From Notamacropus eugenii (lineage: Eukaryota; Chordata; Mammalia; Diprotodontia; Macropodidae), in NCBI RefSeq assembly GCF_028372415.1, contig NC_092873.1, forward strand, positions 354,578,660-354,642,659: a DNA stretch of 64,000 nt, read 5' to 3'. Each line of letters begins with the position of its first letter. Position 1 is the stretch's first letter. The position numbers and the translations under genes are program-made. The notes under the pieces are model-generated. The model was not told the origin of the DNA. It did not search any database and was given only the letters and a program-made list of their open reading frames with translations. Shown here piece by piece: positions 1-10,444 of the stretch.

Positions 1-249
1 GGAGTTCTAAACAAATAGAGATGAGCAAATGCTTATGGGAAAAGAGGGCTCTCCATTTTATTAAGTTAATAAACTGGGGTGAGAGCTTAGAGTTAATTGT
101 TTAATTAATGGGAAAGATGCAACTTTAGTAATTAATATTGAGATATCAGAACATAATCCTTGATTACCTTAGAATTTGACTTGAGAATGAATCAGGAAAA
201 TCAACAAGTAGCAGGTAGGGAAGAGGGGAGGAAAAACGCATATAGTGTC

Positions 250-480
250 AAGTGCGAAACACTTTACAAATTATTAACTCATTTGATTCTCACAATAACC
301 CTGAGAGGTAGGTGCTGTTATTATCCTTATTTTATAGTTTAAGAGACTGAGGCAAACAGAGGTTAAGGGACATGTGTAGGGTGACAAAGGTAATAAGTAT
401 CTGAGGTCAAATTCAAACTCAGGTCTTCCTGACTCTCAGCTCAGTTTTCACTGAACCCTGTAGCAGTCTGGAGTGATAGA
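250..480 (-). repeat. MIR-type SINE
   Basis: The minus-strand copy shows the MIR order: an L2-like tail (CACTTTACAAATTATT, CACAATAACCCTGAGAGG), then a degenerate core, then a tRNA-like end (AAACTCAGGTCTTCCTGACT). Confidence 0.75.
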
Positions 481-1059
481 GAGGATCACCCCTCCCCCTG
501 CCCAAGGTTACATGTATTTATTTATTCATTAAATACTTGTAGATATTATCTCTCCTGATGGAATGGAATGTCTTTGAGCGCAAAACATTTTCATTCTTGG
601 AAGAAAAACTATTTTAAGCCAAGAAAAGTCTAATGGTGTCTAAGTGAAAGCAAATGGCAGGGGTATGCTGGGTCAAGATGGAACTGCTGTTTGAAAGTCC
701 ATTATTAAATTTTCAGTGCGAGCATTTACACTTTGGAAATCAGAGACTGGCAAACACTATAAATCAGGGCTTGATTTATTGTTTTGTTGATTGTCTAGAC
801 TTAAGGAAGTAATAGAGAAAATATAAACTATACAGTTTAAACTTAAAAGTGTTTCCTGCATACATTTTTTTCAAAAAGCCAGTTGTAAAATATTTACTAG
901 CACACCATTGAAATTGTCCATGATTTAGATAGCATGAGGCCTTAGAAAAAACTTTGGTTGTATTAGTTAAGAGGCTACAGTGTAGATAGGGGGAAGGGAT
1001 GGGGACAGAGAGAGAGCTTTGACCTGGCCGTAGGTAGAGACCACAGGTACTAATCTTAT
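481..1059. other. no feature recognised
   Basis: AT-rich intergenic sequence without a repeat I recognise or a coding-like frame. Confidence 0.6.
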
Positions 1060-1195
1060 CTTGGTCATGATTTGGTGTGACCTTGGGTAAATTGCTTTGG
1101 TTCTCTTAGTCTCAGGTTCTTCCTCTGTGCAACTACTCTAGAATTTATAAAATTATATCTAAGATCCCTTCTAGCTCAGGAGTCAGTAAGTTTCA
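1060..1195 (+). repeat. MIR-type SINE fragment
   Basis: Core motif TGTGACCTTGGGTAAATTGC, followed by a Leu-like TCTCAGGTTCTTCCTC segment and AGATCCCTTCTAGCTC. Confidence 0.6.
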
Positions 1196-1290
1196 ATAGT
1201 AAGGGTATAAATCTAGAAGACTGGGGAATGTAACATAGAAGCATGAGCAAAGATTTAGGGGAAAAGAAGTTTCTCTAGTTGATTAAATAA

Positions 1291-1336
1291 AATATATATA
1301 TATTTAATATATTATATGTAAATAAATTAATAATGA
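1291..1336. repeat. AT-rich simple repeat
   Basis: ATATATATATATTTAATATATTATATG-type low-complexity DNA with AATAAATTAATAA-like continuation. Confidence 0.8.
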
Positions 1337-1580
1337 ATAAATTAATAAACAAGGCTCTGGAGACGAAGAAATTGGATTTAAATAATCTGATAAGCTTCCT
1401 CTGAAGCTTGGTTTCACTACAAAATGAGGACCAGATGGCCTTTGAAGTCCTTTCCAGTTCTTGATCTTTGCTTCTGCGTAAGATCTGGAGACTCTAGACA
1501 GGATCTGTAATTTCTTAGGGTGAGAATTTTTCCTACCAAGATGACAACTGTCTGCAGTTTAATAAGATAAGCCTAGATAA

Positions 1581-1845
1581 CAGGCAGCTAGATGGTGCCA
1601 TAGCGCACAGAGCTCTCAGCCTGGAGTCAGGAAGACTCATCTTCCCAGTTCAAATGTAGCCTCAGACACTTACTAGTTGTGTGATCCTGGGAAAGTCACT
1701 TAACCCTGTTTGCCTCAGTTTCCTGATCTGTAAAATGAGCCAGAGAAGGAAATGGCAAACCACTCCAGTATCTTCACCAAAGAAACCCTAAATGGTGTCA
1801 TGGAGAGTTGGGCATGATTGAAACAACTCAACAACTACAGTAGAG
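1581..1845 (+). repeat. tRNA-derived SINE with RTE/BovB-like tail (MAR1-type)
   Basis: The 5' part is tRNA-like (GGCAGCTAGATGG, GTTCAAATGTAGCCTCAGAC), followed by the MIR-like core CACTTAACCCTG. The 3' part, GGCAAACCACTCCAGTATC, resembles the RTE/BovB 3' end and ends CAACTCAACAAC. This structure is typical of marsupial SINEs mobilised by an RTE LINE. Confidence 0.85.
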
Positions 1846-1849
1846 AGTT

Positions 1850-1965
1850 ACCTAAATTTCGAAGAGGGTAAAGTGATTTGCCCAGGATCACACAGTTATG
1901 TTATCTGAGGTCTGATCTGAACCCAGGTCTTCCTAACTACACGTTCATTAGATCATGCTGCTTTT
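1850..1965 (-). repeat. MIR-type SINE fragment
   Basis: Minus-strand core: GTGATTTGCCCAGGATCACA, then GAACCCAGGTCTTCCTAACT. Confidence 0.65.
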
Positions 1966-2269
1966 CATTATGTATGAATTCATTTGTGGGATCCGGGATA
2001 AGGAGCTTGCACGATAGGGGAATTCAAGAAAGAGGCAATCTTCAAACATACTTTTGTTGAAGTTTCCCAACTCTTTATTTGTTTGTTTGCCTAGGCTGAA
2101 CTTTTTGGATTATCTAGAAAGACATCTGTTTTTTCATCAGATCCTTTCATAGACGCATTTGGCATCCAAATGAAACTAGTTACAAAGTTGATAAAGTTAG
2201 AAACTGAACCTGGGATTTTTTTGATTTAGGGAACTTCTCCTATCAGCAGAAGATGATCAATCTCTTTTC

Positions 2270-2420
2270 TCCAATTTATAGCCTTAGAGAGGTGTCTAGG
2301 GCACTGAGAGGTCAAGTCACGTAACCAGGTTCACACAGTCAGTCTGAGTCTGAGGCAGGACTTGAATCCAAGTCTTCTTGACTTTACAGTCAACTCTCTC
2401 TCCATTATATCATGCTGTTT
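2270..2420 (-). repeat. MIR-type SINE fragment
   Basis: GTCACGTAACCAGGTTCACA, then CTTGAATCCAAGTCTTCTTG, in the minus-strand MIR order. Confidence 0.6.
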
Positions 2421-2429
2421 CTTAATAAC

Positions 2430-3710
2430 GAAGTAATAGGAATTTATGAAGGTAAAGACTTTAGGAGGATGAGTTCATCCCCAAGGCTTTAGGATTCTAA
2501 GAAGGAACTTCAATGGCCCATTTCTCTAATGTGTATCTGCTCCTTCAGTGCACTTAATTTTGTAATGAAATGAAGACATAAATCTGCTATTTCTCTAGAC
2601 AAAATATAAAAATGTGTTATGAATATCAGTAAAATTGTCATACAGATAACTTCGGGAGGCTCTACGAGGTCAAACCTAGCTCTATATCTAGGATCCTACC
2701 ATCCAAATTAAGAGTTGTACCCTCCAATCCGACCCCATTGTGAATGAAGTCATTGTCTTTCATTCAAGATTAATAACATGCTGACATAAGTTTTCATTTG
2801 TGAGTCTTTATAGAGAACATTTCTGAATTTATCTGTGGTGGCTGGCCTGGTGAAATGAGATGATAAAGAGATGGTTGTTGGTAGTAATAATAATCAAACT
2901 TTCTTGCCCTTGAGATAGAGATCAGAGCCCTAGCCGGAGTGTGGGGACTTTACTTTTTCCCCAGGGCACTTGCCTTTGGGGTGGGGCACGTTTCCTCCAG
3001 ATGGCAGTTCAGATGCTGTCATTCCCATGGCTGTGGCTCTCCACCAGCCTGCTTCAAGCAACAAAAGTACAGGGTGTCATGCATAGGGTCCAGTGATGTT
3101 CCTCTCCCCATGGACCTCTTTCTCTCCCAGTTCCCTCCAGGACACAGACCAGACTATCTGAAGTCTGGGGACAATACTTGTAGTTGCACTATCATCTGTT
3201 TTGTCAGTCCCACTGGTCCCTTGCTCCATCAAACCGTCCTCTACTCAACTGCTGCTGCCCCTGCCTACAAATCTTTTAGTATCATGTGAAAAAAAAATTT
3301 CTAGTTACAGATCTGGTGGAGTTATGTAGTAAGCTTAGAGTATAATTAACCAAGAGCTAGAGTCTAAGGTCATGTGTTTCACTCTGAGCCTAGATGCTTC
3401 CTGGTGGTAACTTCCAAGCCAATCCGATATTTAGTATTATTAATTGTATTTAAGTGTCTCTTCTGTGATACCTGAGGATGACACTTGATTCTTCCATAAA
3501 TTTCTATTTCTTTATGTAGCAGGCAGCATATCCATTTACAACGGATTCCAAGGCTGAAATTTGGCAATAGATAATTTTGGCTCAGGATTGTGCAAACTTT
3601 TCTCTTACTTTGGGTTTGTTTAACTAGATTTTCTTGAACAAAGAAGCAGATTAACCCAAACACTGTTTAGTTGTGCCAGTCTATCTTTCCAGGCTGATTA
3701 CGCAACATTC
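2430..3710. other. no feature recognised
   Basis: Intergenic sequence. Open frames of about 116 codons (2939-3289, plus strand) and 94 codons (3379-3663, minus strand) exist, but their translations show no domain or family I recognise. Confidence 0.55.
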
Positions 3711-3714
3711 CTTT

Positions 3715-4050
3715 TTCCGTACTCTAGGGATGCGGCGTTCCAGCCAAGTTGGCTTACTTGCTATTCCCAGTACACAGCATTCTATCTCCCTTCTTTTTGC
3801 CTCCAATGAAGGTCTTCAGGGCTGAGCCGAAGGGCTGCTTTCTACAAGAGCCTTCTCCTGATTTCCCCAGTTGTGGTGAAGCCCCACACAAGATTACTTT
3901 GTATTTATAACTGTTTATCAGTGGGCACTGTTTCCCCCCAGTGGATTGTAAACTCCTTGAAACTAGGGAAGATGTTATTTATCTCTTTGTATGCCCAGTG
4001 GCTGGCACACAATATTTGCTTAATCAATGCTTATTGAACTGAATTGAATT
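3715..4050 (+). repeat. L2 LINE 3' end
   Basis: It ends with the L2 signature: GGATTGTAAACTCCTTG, then TGCCCAGTGGCTGGCACACA, then CTTAATCAATGCTTATTGAA. Confidence 0.8.
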
Positions 4051-4054
4051 GTTT

Positions 4055-4423
4055 TAAAATATCAATGTAGTGGAGAGGGCTGGTCTGGAACATTCTCCTC
4101 ATGAGCTCAGGTTCCTTCTGGTGAGTTATATTCTTTAGTCCCTTGCTAATGGTCACAGTAGAGTAGCTCCTACATGATTCTTTGGTTCCCATGATGGGAA
4201 TGGGAGGGGGGATTGTGTCAAAGATGATTGGTAACTGAGCCTTGAGTTGCTCATTTTTGAGATTACAAAGGATTAACGAGAGATGGGTTCTGGCTTCTTT
4301 TGATGCAATTTCTTTGTTCAGGTATAGCTGATACCAGCCCTCTTTTGGTCTTCCACTCTTTCCTCCACTCCAGGGAACAATGATGACTGCAAGCATGTGG
4401 CAGGAAGAACATGTATTTGCCTA
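4055..4423 (-). other. unrecognised open frame between two LINE fragments
   Basis: An uninterrupted minus-strand frame of about 120 codons runs from a stop at 4421-4423 to the edge of the L2 tail. Short excerpts are LNKEIASKEARTHL, LKNEQLKAQLPII, DTIPPPIPIMGTKE, and MRRMFQTSPLHYIDIL. The composition looks protein-like (balanced charge, few rare codons), but I cannot assign a family. It could be a retrocopy, a piece of an unfamiliar transposon, or chance. A minus-strand CTTGCAG precedes VIIVPW and could act as an acceptor. No donor or neighbouring exon was found. Confidence 0.25.
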
Positions 4424-4899
4424 CGTCATCTTGAAACTGGACCTCAAGTCACTGACTGGTTCTTCTATTTTGAGTTACTTTCCCTGAGCTCAGGTCAATG
4501 AATACCATTCTTTTTTTTTTTTTATTCTCTCTTTTGATCCTGTCCCTCCCCATGAGTGTTGACCTCAAATTGCTCCCTCCTCCCCATGCCCTCCCTTCCA
4601 TCATCCCCCCTACCCTGCTTATCCCCTCATCCCCCACTTTCCTGTATTGTAAGATAGGTTTTCATACCAAAATGAGTGTGCATTTTATTCCTTCCTTTAG
4701 TGGAATGTGATGAGAGTAAACTTCATGTTTTTCTCTCACCTCCCCTCTTTTTCCCTCCACTAAAAAGTCTTTTGCTTGCCTCTTTTATGAGAGATAATTT
4801 GCCCCATTCCATTTCTCCCTTTCTCCTCCCAATATATTTCTCTCTCACTGCTTGATTTCATTTTTTTAAGATATGATCCCATTCTCTTCAATTCACTCT

Positions 4900-4945
4900 G
4901 TCTCTATGTGTGTGTGCATGTGCGTGTGCATGTGTGTGTGTGTAA
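4900..4945. repeat. TG-rich simple repeat inside the LINE 3' UTR
   Basis: Interrupted GTGTGTGTGCATGTGCGTG-type microsatellite. Confidence 0.8.
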
Positions 4946-5079
4946 TCCCACCCAGTACCCAGATACTGAAAACTTTCAAGAGTTACAAATATTGTCTTTC
5001 CATGTAGGAATATAAACAGTTCATCTTTTGTAAGTCTCTTATGACTTCTCTTTGCTGTTTACCTTCTCATGCTTCTCTT

Positions 5080-6167
5080 CATTCTTGTGTTTGAAAGTCA
5101 AATTTTCTTTTCAGCTCTGGTCTTTTCATCAAGAATGCTTGAAAGTCCTCTGTTTCATTGAAAGACCATTTTTTCCCCTGAAGTATTATACTCAGTTTTG
5201 CTGGGTAGGTGATTCTTGGTCTTAGTCCTAGTTCCTTTGACTTCTGGAATATCCTATTCCACGCCCTTCAATCCCTTAATGTAGAAGCTGCTAGATCTTG
5301 TGTTATCCTGATTGTATTTCCACAATACTTGAATTGTTTCTTTCTAGATGCTTGCAATATTTTCTCCTTGACCAGGGAACTCTGGAATTTGGCCACGATG
5401 TTCCTAGGAGTTTCTCTTTTTGGATCTCTTTCAGGAGGTGACCTGTGGATTCCTTGAATACTTATTTTGCCCTCTCGTTCTAAAATCTCAGAGCAGTTTT
5501 CCTTGATAATTTCATGAAAGATGATGTCTAAGCTCTTTTTCTGATCATGGCTTTCAAGTAGGCCCATAATTTTTAAATTGTCTCTCCTGGATCTATTTTC
5601 CAGGTCAATTGTTTTTCCAATGAGATATTTCACATTATCTTCCATTTTTTCATTCTTTTGGTTTTGTTTTGTGATTTATTGGTTTCTCATAAAGTCATTG
5701 GCCTCCATCTGTTCCATTCTAATTTTGAAAGAACTATTTTCTTCAGTGAGCTTTTGAACCTCCTTTTCCATTTGGCTAATTCTGCTTTTTAAAGCATTCT
5801 TCTCCTCATTGGCTTTTTGAACCTCTTTTGCCAGTTGAGTTAGCCTATTTTTCAAGGTGTTATTTTCTTCAGCATTTTTTTGGGTCTCCTTTAGCAGGGT
5901 GCTGACCTGCTCTTCATGCTTTACTTGCATCTCTCTCATTTCTCTTCCCAGTTTTTCCTCCACCTCTCTAACTTGATTTTCAAAATCCTTTTTGAGCTCT
6001 TCCATGGCCCAAGCCCATTGGGTGGGCTGGGATACAGAAGCCTTCACTTCTGTGTCTTTCCCAGATGGTAAGCATTGTTCTTCCTCATCAGAAAGGAAGG
6101 GAGGAAATACCTGTTCCCCAAGAAAGTAACCTTCTATAGTCTTATTTTTTTCCCCTTTTTTGGGCAT
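5080..6167 (-). pseudogene. L1/HAL1 ORF1 (RNA-binding protein), degraded
   Basis: The frame starts MPKKGEKNKTIEGYFLGEQV at 6167. It continues through a long heptad-rich coiled coil (KEVQKANEEKNALKSRISQM and similar, about residues 65-155), then the RRM region with RSRRDNLKIMGL, and then a C-terminal domain. A TAA at about 5676-5678 interrupts the frame after MRNQ, and the same frame continues into MEDNVKYLIGK. A second stop follows STLRD at 5268. After that the C-terminal-like residues (ITYPAKLS-like, KRPELKR-like) are spread over other frames to about 5080. ORF1p normally forms trimers that bind LINE RNA. This copy cannot make full-length protein. Confidence 0.85.
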
Positions 6168-6957
6168 TTTCCCAGCCAGTGACTTGACTTCTGAGTATTC
6201 TTTTCACACCCACTTTGCCTCCAGATCCTCCCAGCCAGTGCTTGGGGTCTGAGATTCAAATGCTGCTTCCCAGCCTCAGGGCTTTTGGCGGGGGTGGGGC
6301 TGCTATTCAGTGTGAGATTAAGTTCAGCTTCTCAGGTTGGGGCAGGGCCCCCTCTCAGGCTCAGTTCCCTCAGGGTGTTTATGTGGAGACCTTCAACCAT
6401 GGATCCAAGCTCCTGCCTGCTTTGGGAGCCCCCTGTCTGCTGCTGCCTCCTGAGGGGGCCTGAGTTATGGGGGCACCCCACTCCCCTCTCGGCAAGCCGA
6501 GAAGACCCTCTCACCAACCTTTGGGGCCCGCGGGTAGAGGGACCTGCTTGGCCGCTAGAGATTCTGTACCTGGAGCCTGCTCGGATCTGCTCCTCTCGGT
6601 GCCACATGGCCAAGGCAAGGCTGGGCTCGGCTCCAGGTGCGGGGCACGACGGACCTTTTGTGAGAGGTTTTCAGGGCTGTCTGGAACAGAAAGCTCCTCC
6701 GCTCTGTTGTTCTGTGACTTCTGCTGCTCCAGAATTTGTTGGGCGTTTTTTTTTATAGATATTTTATGGGCTGTGGGTTCAGAGCTAGCATATGTGTGTC
6801 TTTCTACTCTGCCGTCTTGGCTCCTCCCCCAATGAATGCCATTCTTGAGAACCAGATATTTCTAGACTCAATCCTCCAGGTTCTCAAATTAACCTTGTCA
6901 GCTTAAGAGGTTGAGAGCTGGTTGCACAGTGAAAAATGTTTACTGCAAGAATACCCT

Positions 6958-7299
6958 TTTCAGAAGAGATTTGTGTGTGTTCATCCTTCGTTGCCGAAGA
7001 AGACTATGCCATCAGAGAAATAATGACATGACTTGCACTTGACTTTGTTTTGAGTGAGGGAGGGCTGTGCAGGTCGCCATCCTCACTTCTCCTCCAGAGC
7101 CATCTGAATCCAGTGACCAGATATTCATCAGGATGACTGGAGATGACCCAGGATGAGGCAATTGGGGTTAAGTGACTTGCCCAAGGTCACACAGCTAAGT
7201 GAGTGTTAAGTGTCTGAGGTGAAATTTGAACTCAGGTCCTCCTGACTCCTGCACTGGTGCTCTATCCAGTGCACCACCTAGCTGCCCCTTTCAGAAGAG
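6958..7299 (+). repeat. chimeric retroposon (unclassified head + antisense SINE) with TSDs
   Basis: The 320-bp unit (6969-7288) lies between direct repeats TTTCAGAAGAG (6958-6968 and 7289-7299). The first 175 bp (ATGACATGACTTGCACTTGA, TGGAGATGACCCAGGATG) belong to the unclassified family seen at 30490, 43230 and 54619. The rest is a tRNA-SINE in antisense (AAGTGACTTGCCCAAGGTCA, CACCTAGCTGCCC). The target-site duplications show that the whole chimera moved as one piece. Confidence 0.75.
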
Positions 7300-8955
7300 G
7301 TGACCATCATCTGAATGATGCTATAGCTTAAAAGCATGGAGCTATATCCAGTATAGTTAGATGCTTCTAGACTTGATGGTTTGATCAGGAAGATCACTTT
7401 TGTGAGTGATCCACAGTGAATGTACAATATTTATTCAGCAATTCTAGCAGTTCATTGTTGGGGGAGTGTAATAGAAGTGATGGGAAATTATTTCCCATTT
7501 TTAATATTTGTTAATACCCCTCTATGTCCATTAAGCCTTTCTTTTGTGATGGAAGGAAATATAGCTGTCCCATTCCTGATATGTACCTCTTTTTACAGTG
7601 AGTACCTTTCTATAAGCTATTCTGTTATTTTGGGGAGACCCTAGATAAGAGACATATCTAACCTTATTTTAAGAGAATGCCCCAAAAATTCTGGGATTGG
7701 GACATAATGAGCCAGCCATAGAGAAATGCTTGACTTATCTCTTTGAAGTTAGGCTCTTCAAGGACTTTACTTGGTTCATATTAAGACCAGAACAATAACT
7801 TCCTTTTTCTGGGAAATAGCCTTGGACTGAAAGTAACACAAAATAAAAAAAAAAAGTAACAGCATGGACTTAATCAGATTTATTTTATCTCTTGATAATA
7901 GTTTAGGATCCATAAATTACTTCTAGGGAATTATAAGTCCCCAAAAAAGTATATTGCTGCAATACATTTCCAGGCTGCTACCCTGGGAGGTTAGCATAAG
8001 CCATACATAATCAATAGCCAGAAGCTGACTTAAATCTTTCCCAAAGCCCAGACTTAGTAATGGAAGGATATAAGAGACTAGAAATGACTAAGAGGATTGT
8101 ACACAGAGTAGCAAAATACCATCCATAATAATTTACACTTTTTATTTGGAAAAGAAGGCAGTCCAAGGGCAATGGTTTCTTTTAGTATTAACAATGGATT
8201 CCATCCACAGTGAACTGGGACATTTCATGACAAAGGACCTTCCATCCTCAGATCCTTCCAGTTCTGGGAGTTCAAGTATGTAGAAATTTGTCTCTGTTAG
8301 GAAAAGAGTGACTTTCCTTTGCTTTGCTTTTAATCTTGAAATCCAATGAAGATTCCTGAGCCCTGAATCTGCAGGCAGGCAGTCACTCAAGACATTTACG
8401 ACCCTGTTCTAAGACTCTCTTTGCCATCCCCACCCCCACCAACAACTCAATCAATAGTTGTCTTTTTAAAGTGGTCAAGGTCCAGTCCTTACAAAGATTG
8501 ATGACTAGAGAATTCTCCATTGTCTTGATTTAAAGAACTAGGTAATAGAGGGATCTGAGCCCAACTAAAAGCCCTGGCCAGTCCCATGCTTGGAGCTGTA
8601 CAATATATACATGTATGTTATTACATAGTCCTTTTAAAACGGGACTTAAAAAAAACAAAACAAAAACCCAAACCCAAAACAAAAAACTAGACCAGCTTAT
8701 AAAGGTGTCTAAATGACTGTGGTGACAGATGCTTAAACCTAAAGGCCAGGCTTTGAAGATACTAAAATTGAAATCCTGGCTGGCCTTAATGGAAAGCTGA
8801 GGAAGTGCTTAGTCATGGTAAAAATGCTACTAACAATCAGTCACTTGTTCACTCAATTATACGCGTGATTTGACCTTAGCAGTTCAGAATGGTTTGAGAT
8901 GTATCCTGTAGGTAAAATGATTTTTTTAGGTAAAATGATTTTTTTAGGTGAAATT
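7300..8955. other. no gene recognised
   Basis: Intergenic DNA. It contains an A/C-rich simple stretch near 8645-8690 and two and a half copies of a 19-bp unit (GGTAAAATGATTTTTTTA) at 8911-8953. Nothing else is recognisable. Confidence 0.6.
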
Positions 8956-8959
8956 ACTA

Positions 8960-9430
8960 AATGCTAAATTGTAGGAAAGATTATTAATGATTTCATTGTT
9001 TGAATCTAGGCTTGCTTAACAAGAAACCAGATATGTATTGCTTAGAGATCAGATTAGTTTAATGCCTAAGTTAGGACTGCCTTGTACCAACCCCAGAAAA
9101 TTTCAGGGGACCCAAAGATTGATGTTTGGCAGTTCCAGTTAATTTCTAGTTTCCTGAGAAGTACATTTTAATTAATTTATGTGAAGTTTAATTAATCTAT
9201 TGTGCCTTATTTGAAAAACTTATAAGCCAATCAGCTACTGTTTCTTTGCTCCTTTGTTTGAATCCTATATAATGTACAACTTTTAGAGGTTGTTGGGAGG
9301 TGGGGTTAGGGAGGGGGTAACCCACCTATTTTGACTTTCCCCTATGAAGGATGATTTAATAAACCTCTTCCTAAATTCCTTTTGTCTAGGAATCTTTTGT
9401 TCTCAGCTCACAATTCACAGTGGCTTGGCA
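8960..9430 (+). mobile_element. possible solo LTR of an endogenous retrovirus (fossil)
   Basis: The segment has LTR-like promoter and polyadenylation order: a CCAAT box (AAGCCAATCAGC), then TATATAATG about 40 bp on, then GATTTAATAAACCTCTTCC with AATAAA, then a T-rich region and GCTCACAATTCACA as a possible end. No matching second LTR or clear internal region was found, so it is an old solo copy at best. Family and exact ends are uncertain. Confidence 0.45.
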
Positions 9431-9844
9431 AGCCTGAATGTATTACTCCTTTCCCCTTAAGAGAAGGTTAGTATTGCTTATAACCTGATTTTATCTCTGT
9501 ACTGACCTTCTTTCCTAAGAGTTTCTGAGTATGGAAATTCCTATTAGAGGTTCTGAGTTCCTATTAGAGGTTTCCCTGGGATTTTTTGGCTTTATTGGGA
9601 AGCAGGTTATTGTTTAACAGAAAGAAGTCTCAGACTTGGTGCTTTGTTTTCTGGGATTGATCCTTACTACCCCCTAGTCTGGGACCAGCATGAGAATACC
9701 CATCAGACCCTTGGGAAAGGACACTCAACCAATAGTCTTTATAAAGAGAGGAGGAAGCTCATTTGACTTCACAAAAAGAAGCCCCTGTCCTTCTCTGACC
9801 ACCCTCAACCAAATCCAACTATTCCCTTAAATCCTGTCTTTAGG

Positions 9845-10105
9845 GTCAGTGTGGTGCATTGCATATCAAGCACTGGATTTGGCACCAGAGGACCCAGGCT
9901 TGAGATAAGGCTGTACTATTTACTATATGTGTGTCCTTGAGCGTTTTTTTTGCTTGTAATTGTATCCCTAGTACTTGACACATAGCTAGCTAGTGCTTAA
10001 TAAATCCTTGTTATCTGCAGCCTTCCTTCTCTGGGCCTCAGTTTCCTTATCTGTTAGACTAGATATTCCTCTGATATTCCTTCTAGCTTTAGATCTATGA
10101 TTCTA
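9845..10105 (+). repeat. MIR-type SINE with nested L2 tail fragment
   Basis: The MIR halves (GTGTGGTGCATTGCATATCA, then GGGCCTCAGTTTCCTTATCT) are separated at about 9945-10015 by an L2 3'-end piece (GTATCCCTAGTACTTGACAC, GTGCTTAATAAATCC). Confidence 0.65.
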
Positions 10106-10254
10106 TTTCCTTAGTTTCACACTTGAGAGATTGCGTCTTATGAAAAGTCACACTGAGAGAGTTTAAACATAAAACAAAGCCACAAAGAAAAGATGGGAAT
10201 GTTTTGGTAGCCATTCAATATATCAGAAACACAATGGCTTCCATAAGGTGCCAT

Positions 10255-10440
10255 TAGTTCATAGAATCATGGCACCAGAAAAGACTTCAGAATCACCCTT
10301 TGCCCCGCATTTTACAGTAAGGAAACCAAAACCTAGAAAAGATTAGTGATTTGCCCAAAGTCACACAGATGCTGTCAAAGGCAGGATTTGAACAAGGATC
10401 CCCTGACTGCAGCCAGAGGATTTCCATTGTACAGGTGGCT
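10255..10440 (-). repeat. MIR-type SINE
   Basis: Minus-strand order: TTAGTGATTTGCCCAAAGTC, then GGCAGGATTTGAACAAGGAT. Confidence 0.7.
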
Positions 10441-10444
10441 TTTC

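Larger units (their letters stand above)
4497..6845 (-). mobile_element. complete ORF1-only LINE (HAL1-like) with target-site duplications
   Basis: A 2.3-kb minus-strand element (4512-6830) is bounded by near-identical 15-bp repeats, AATGAATACCATTCT at 4497-4511 and AATGAATGCCATTCT at 6831-6845. Its 5' end (GGGGGAGGAGCCAAGACGGC at 6830 reading down) is the L1 5' terminus. About 660 bp of GC-rich 5' UTR follow, then an ORF1 region (about 6167 to 5080), then a polypurine-rich 3' UTR and a poly(A) (poly-T 4511-4523). There is no ORF2. HAL1 elements are known LINEs made of L1 ORF1 only and are described from opossum. An internally deleted L1 is the alternative, but the clean 5' and 3' ends favour HAL1. 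Confidence 0.8.

Noticed and set aside
6285-6835. Overlapping plus-strand frames of 122-157 codons in GC-rich DNA
   Set aside because: They lie antisense in the 5' UTR of the HAL1-like element; high GC explains the lack of stops.
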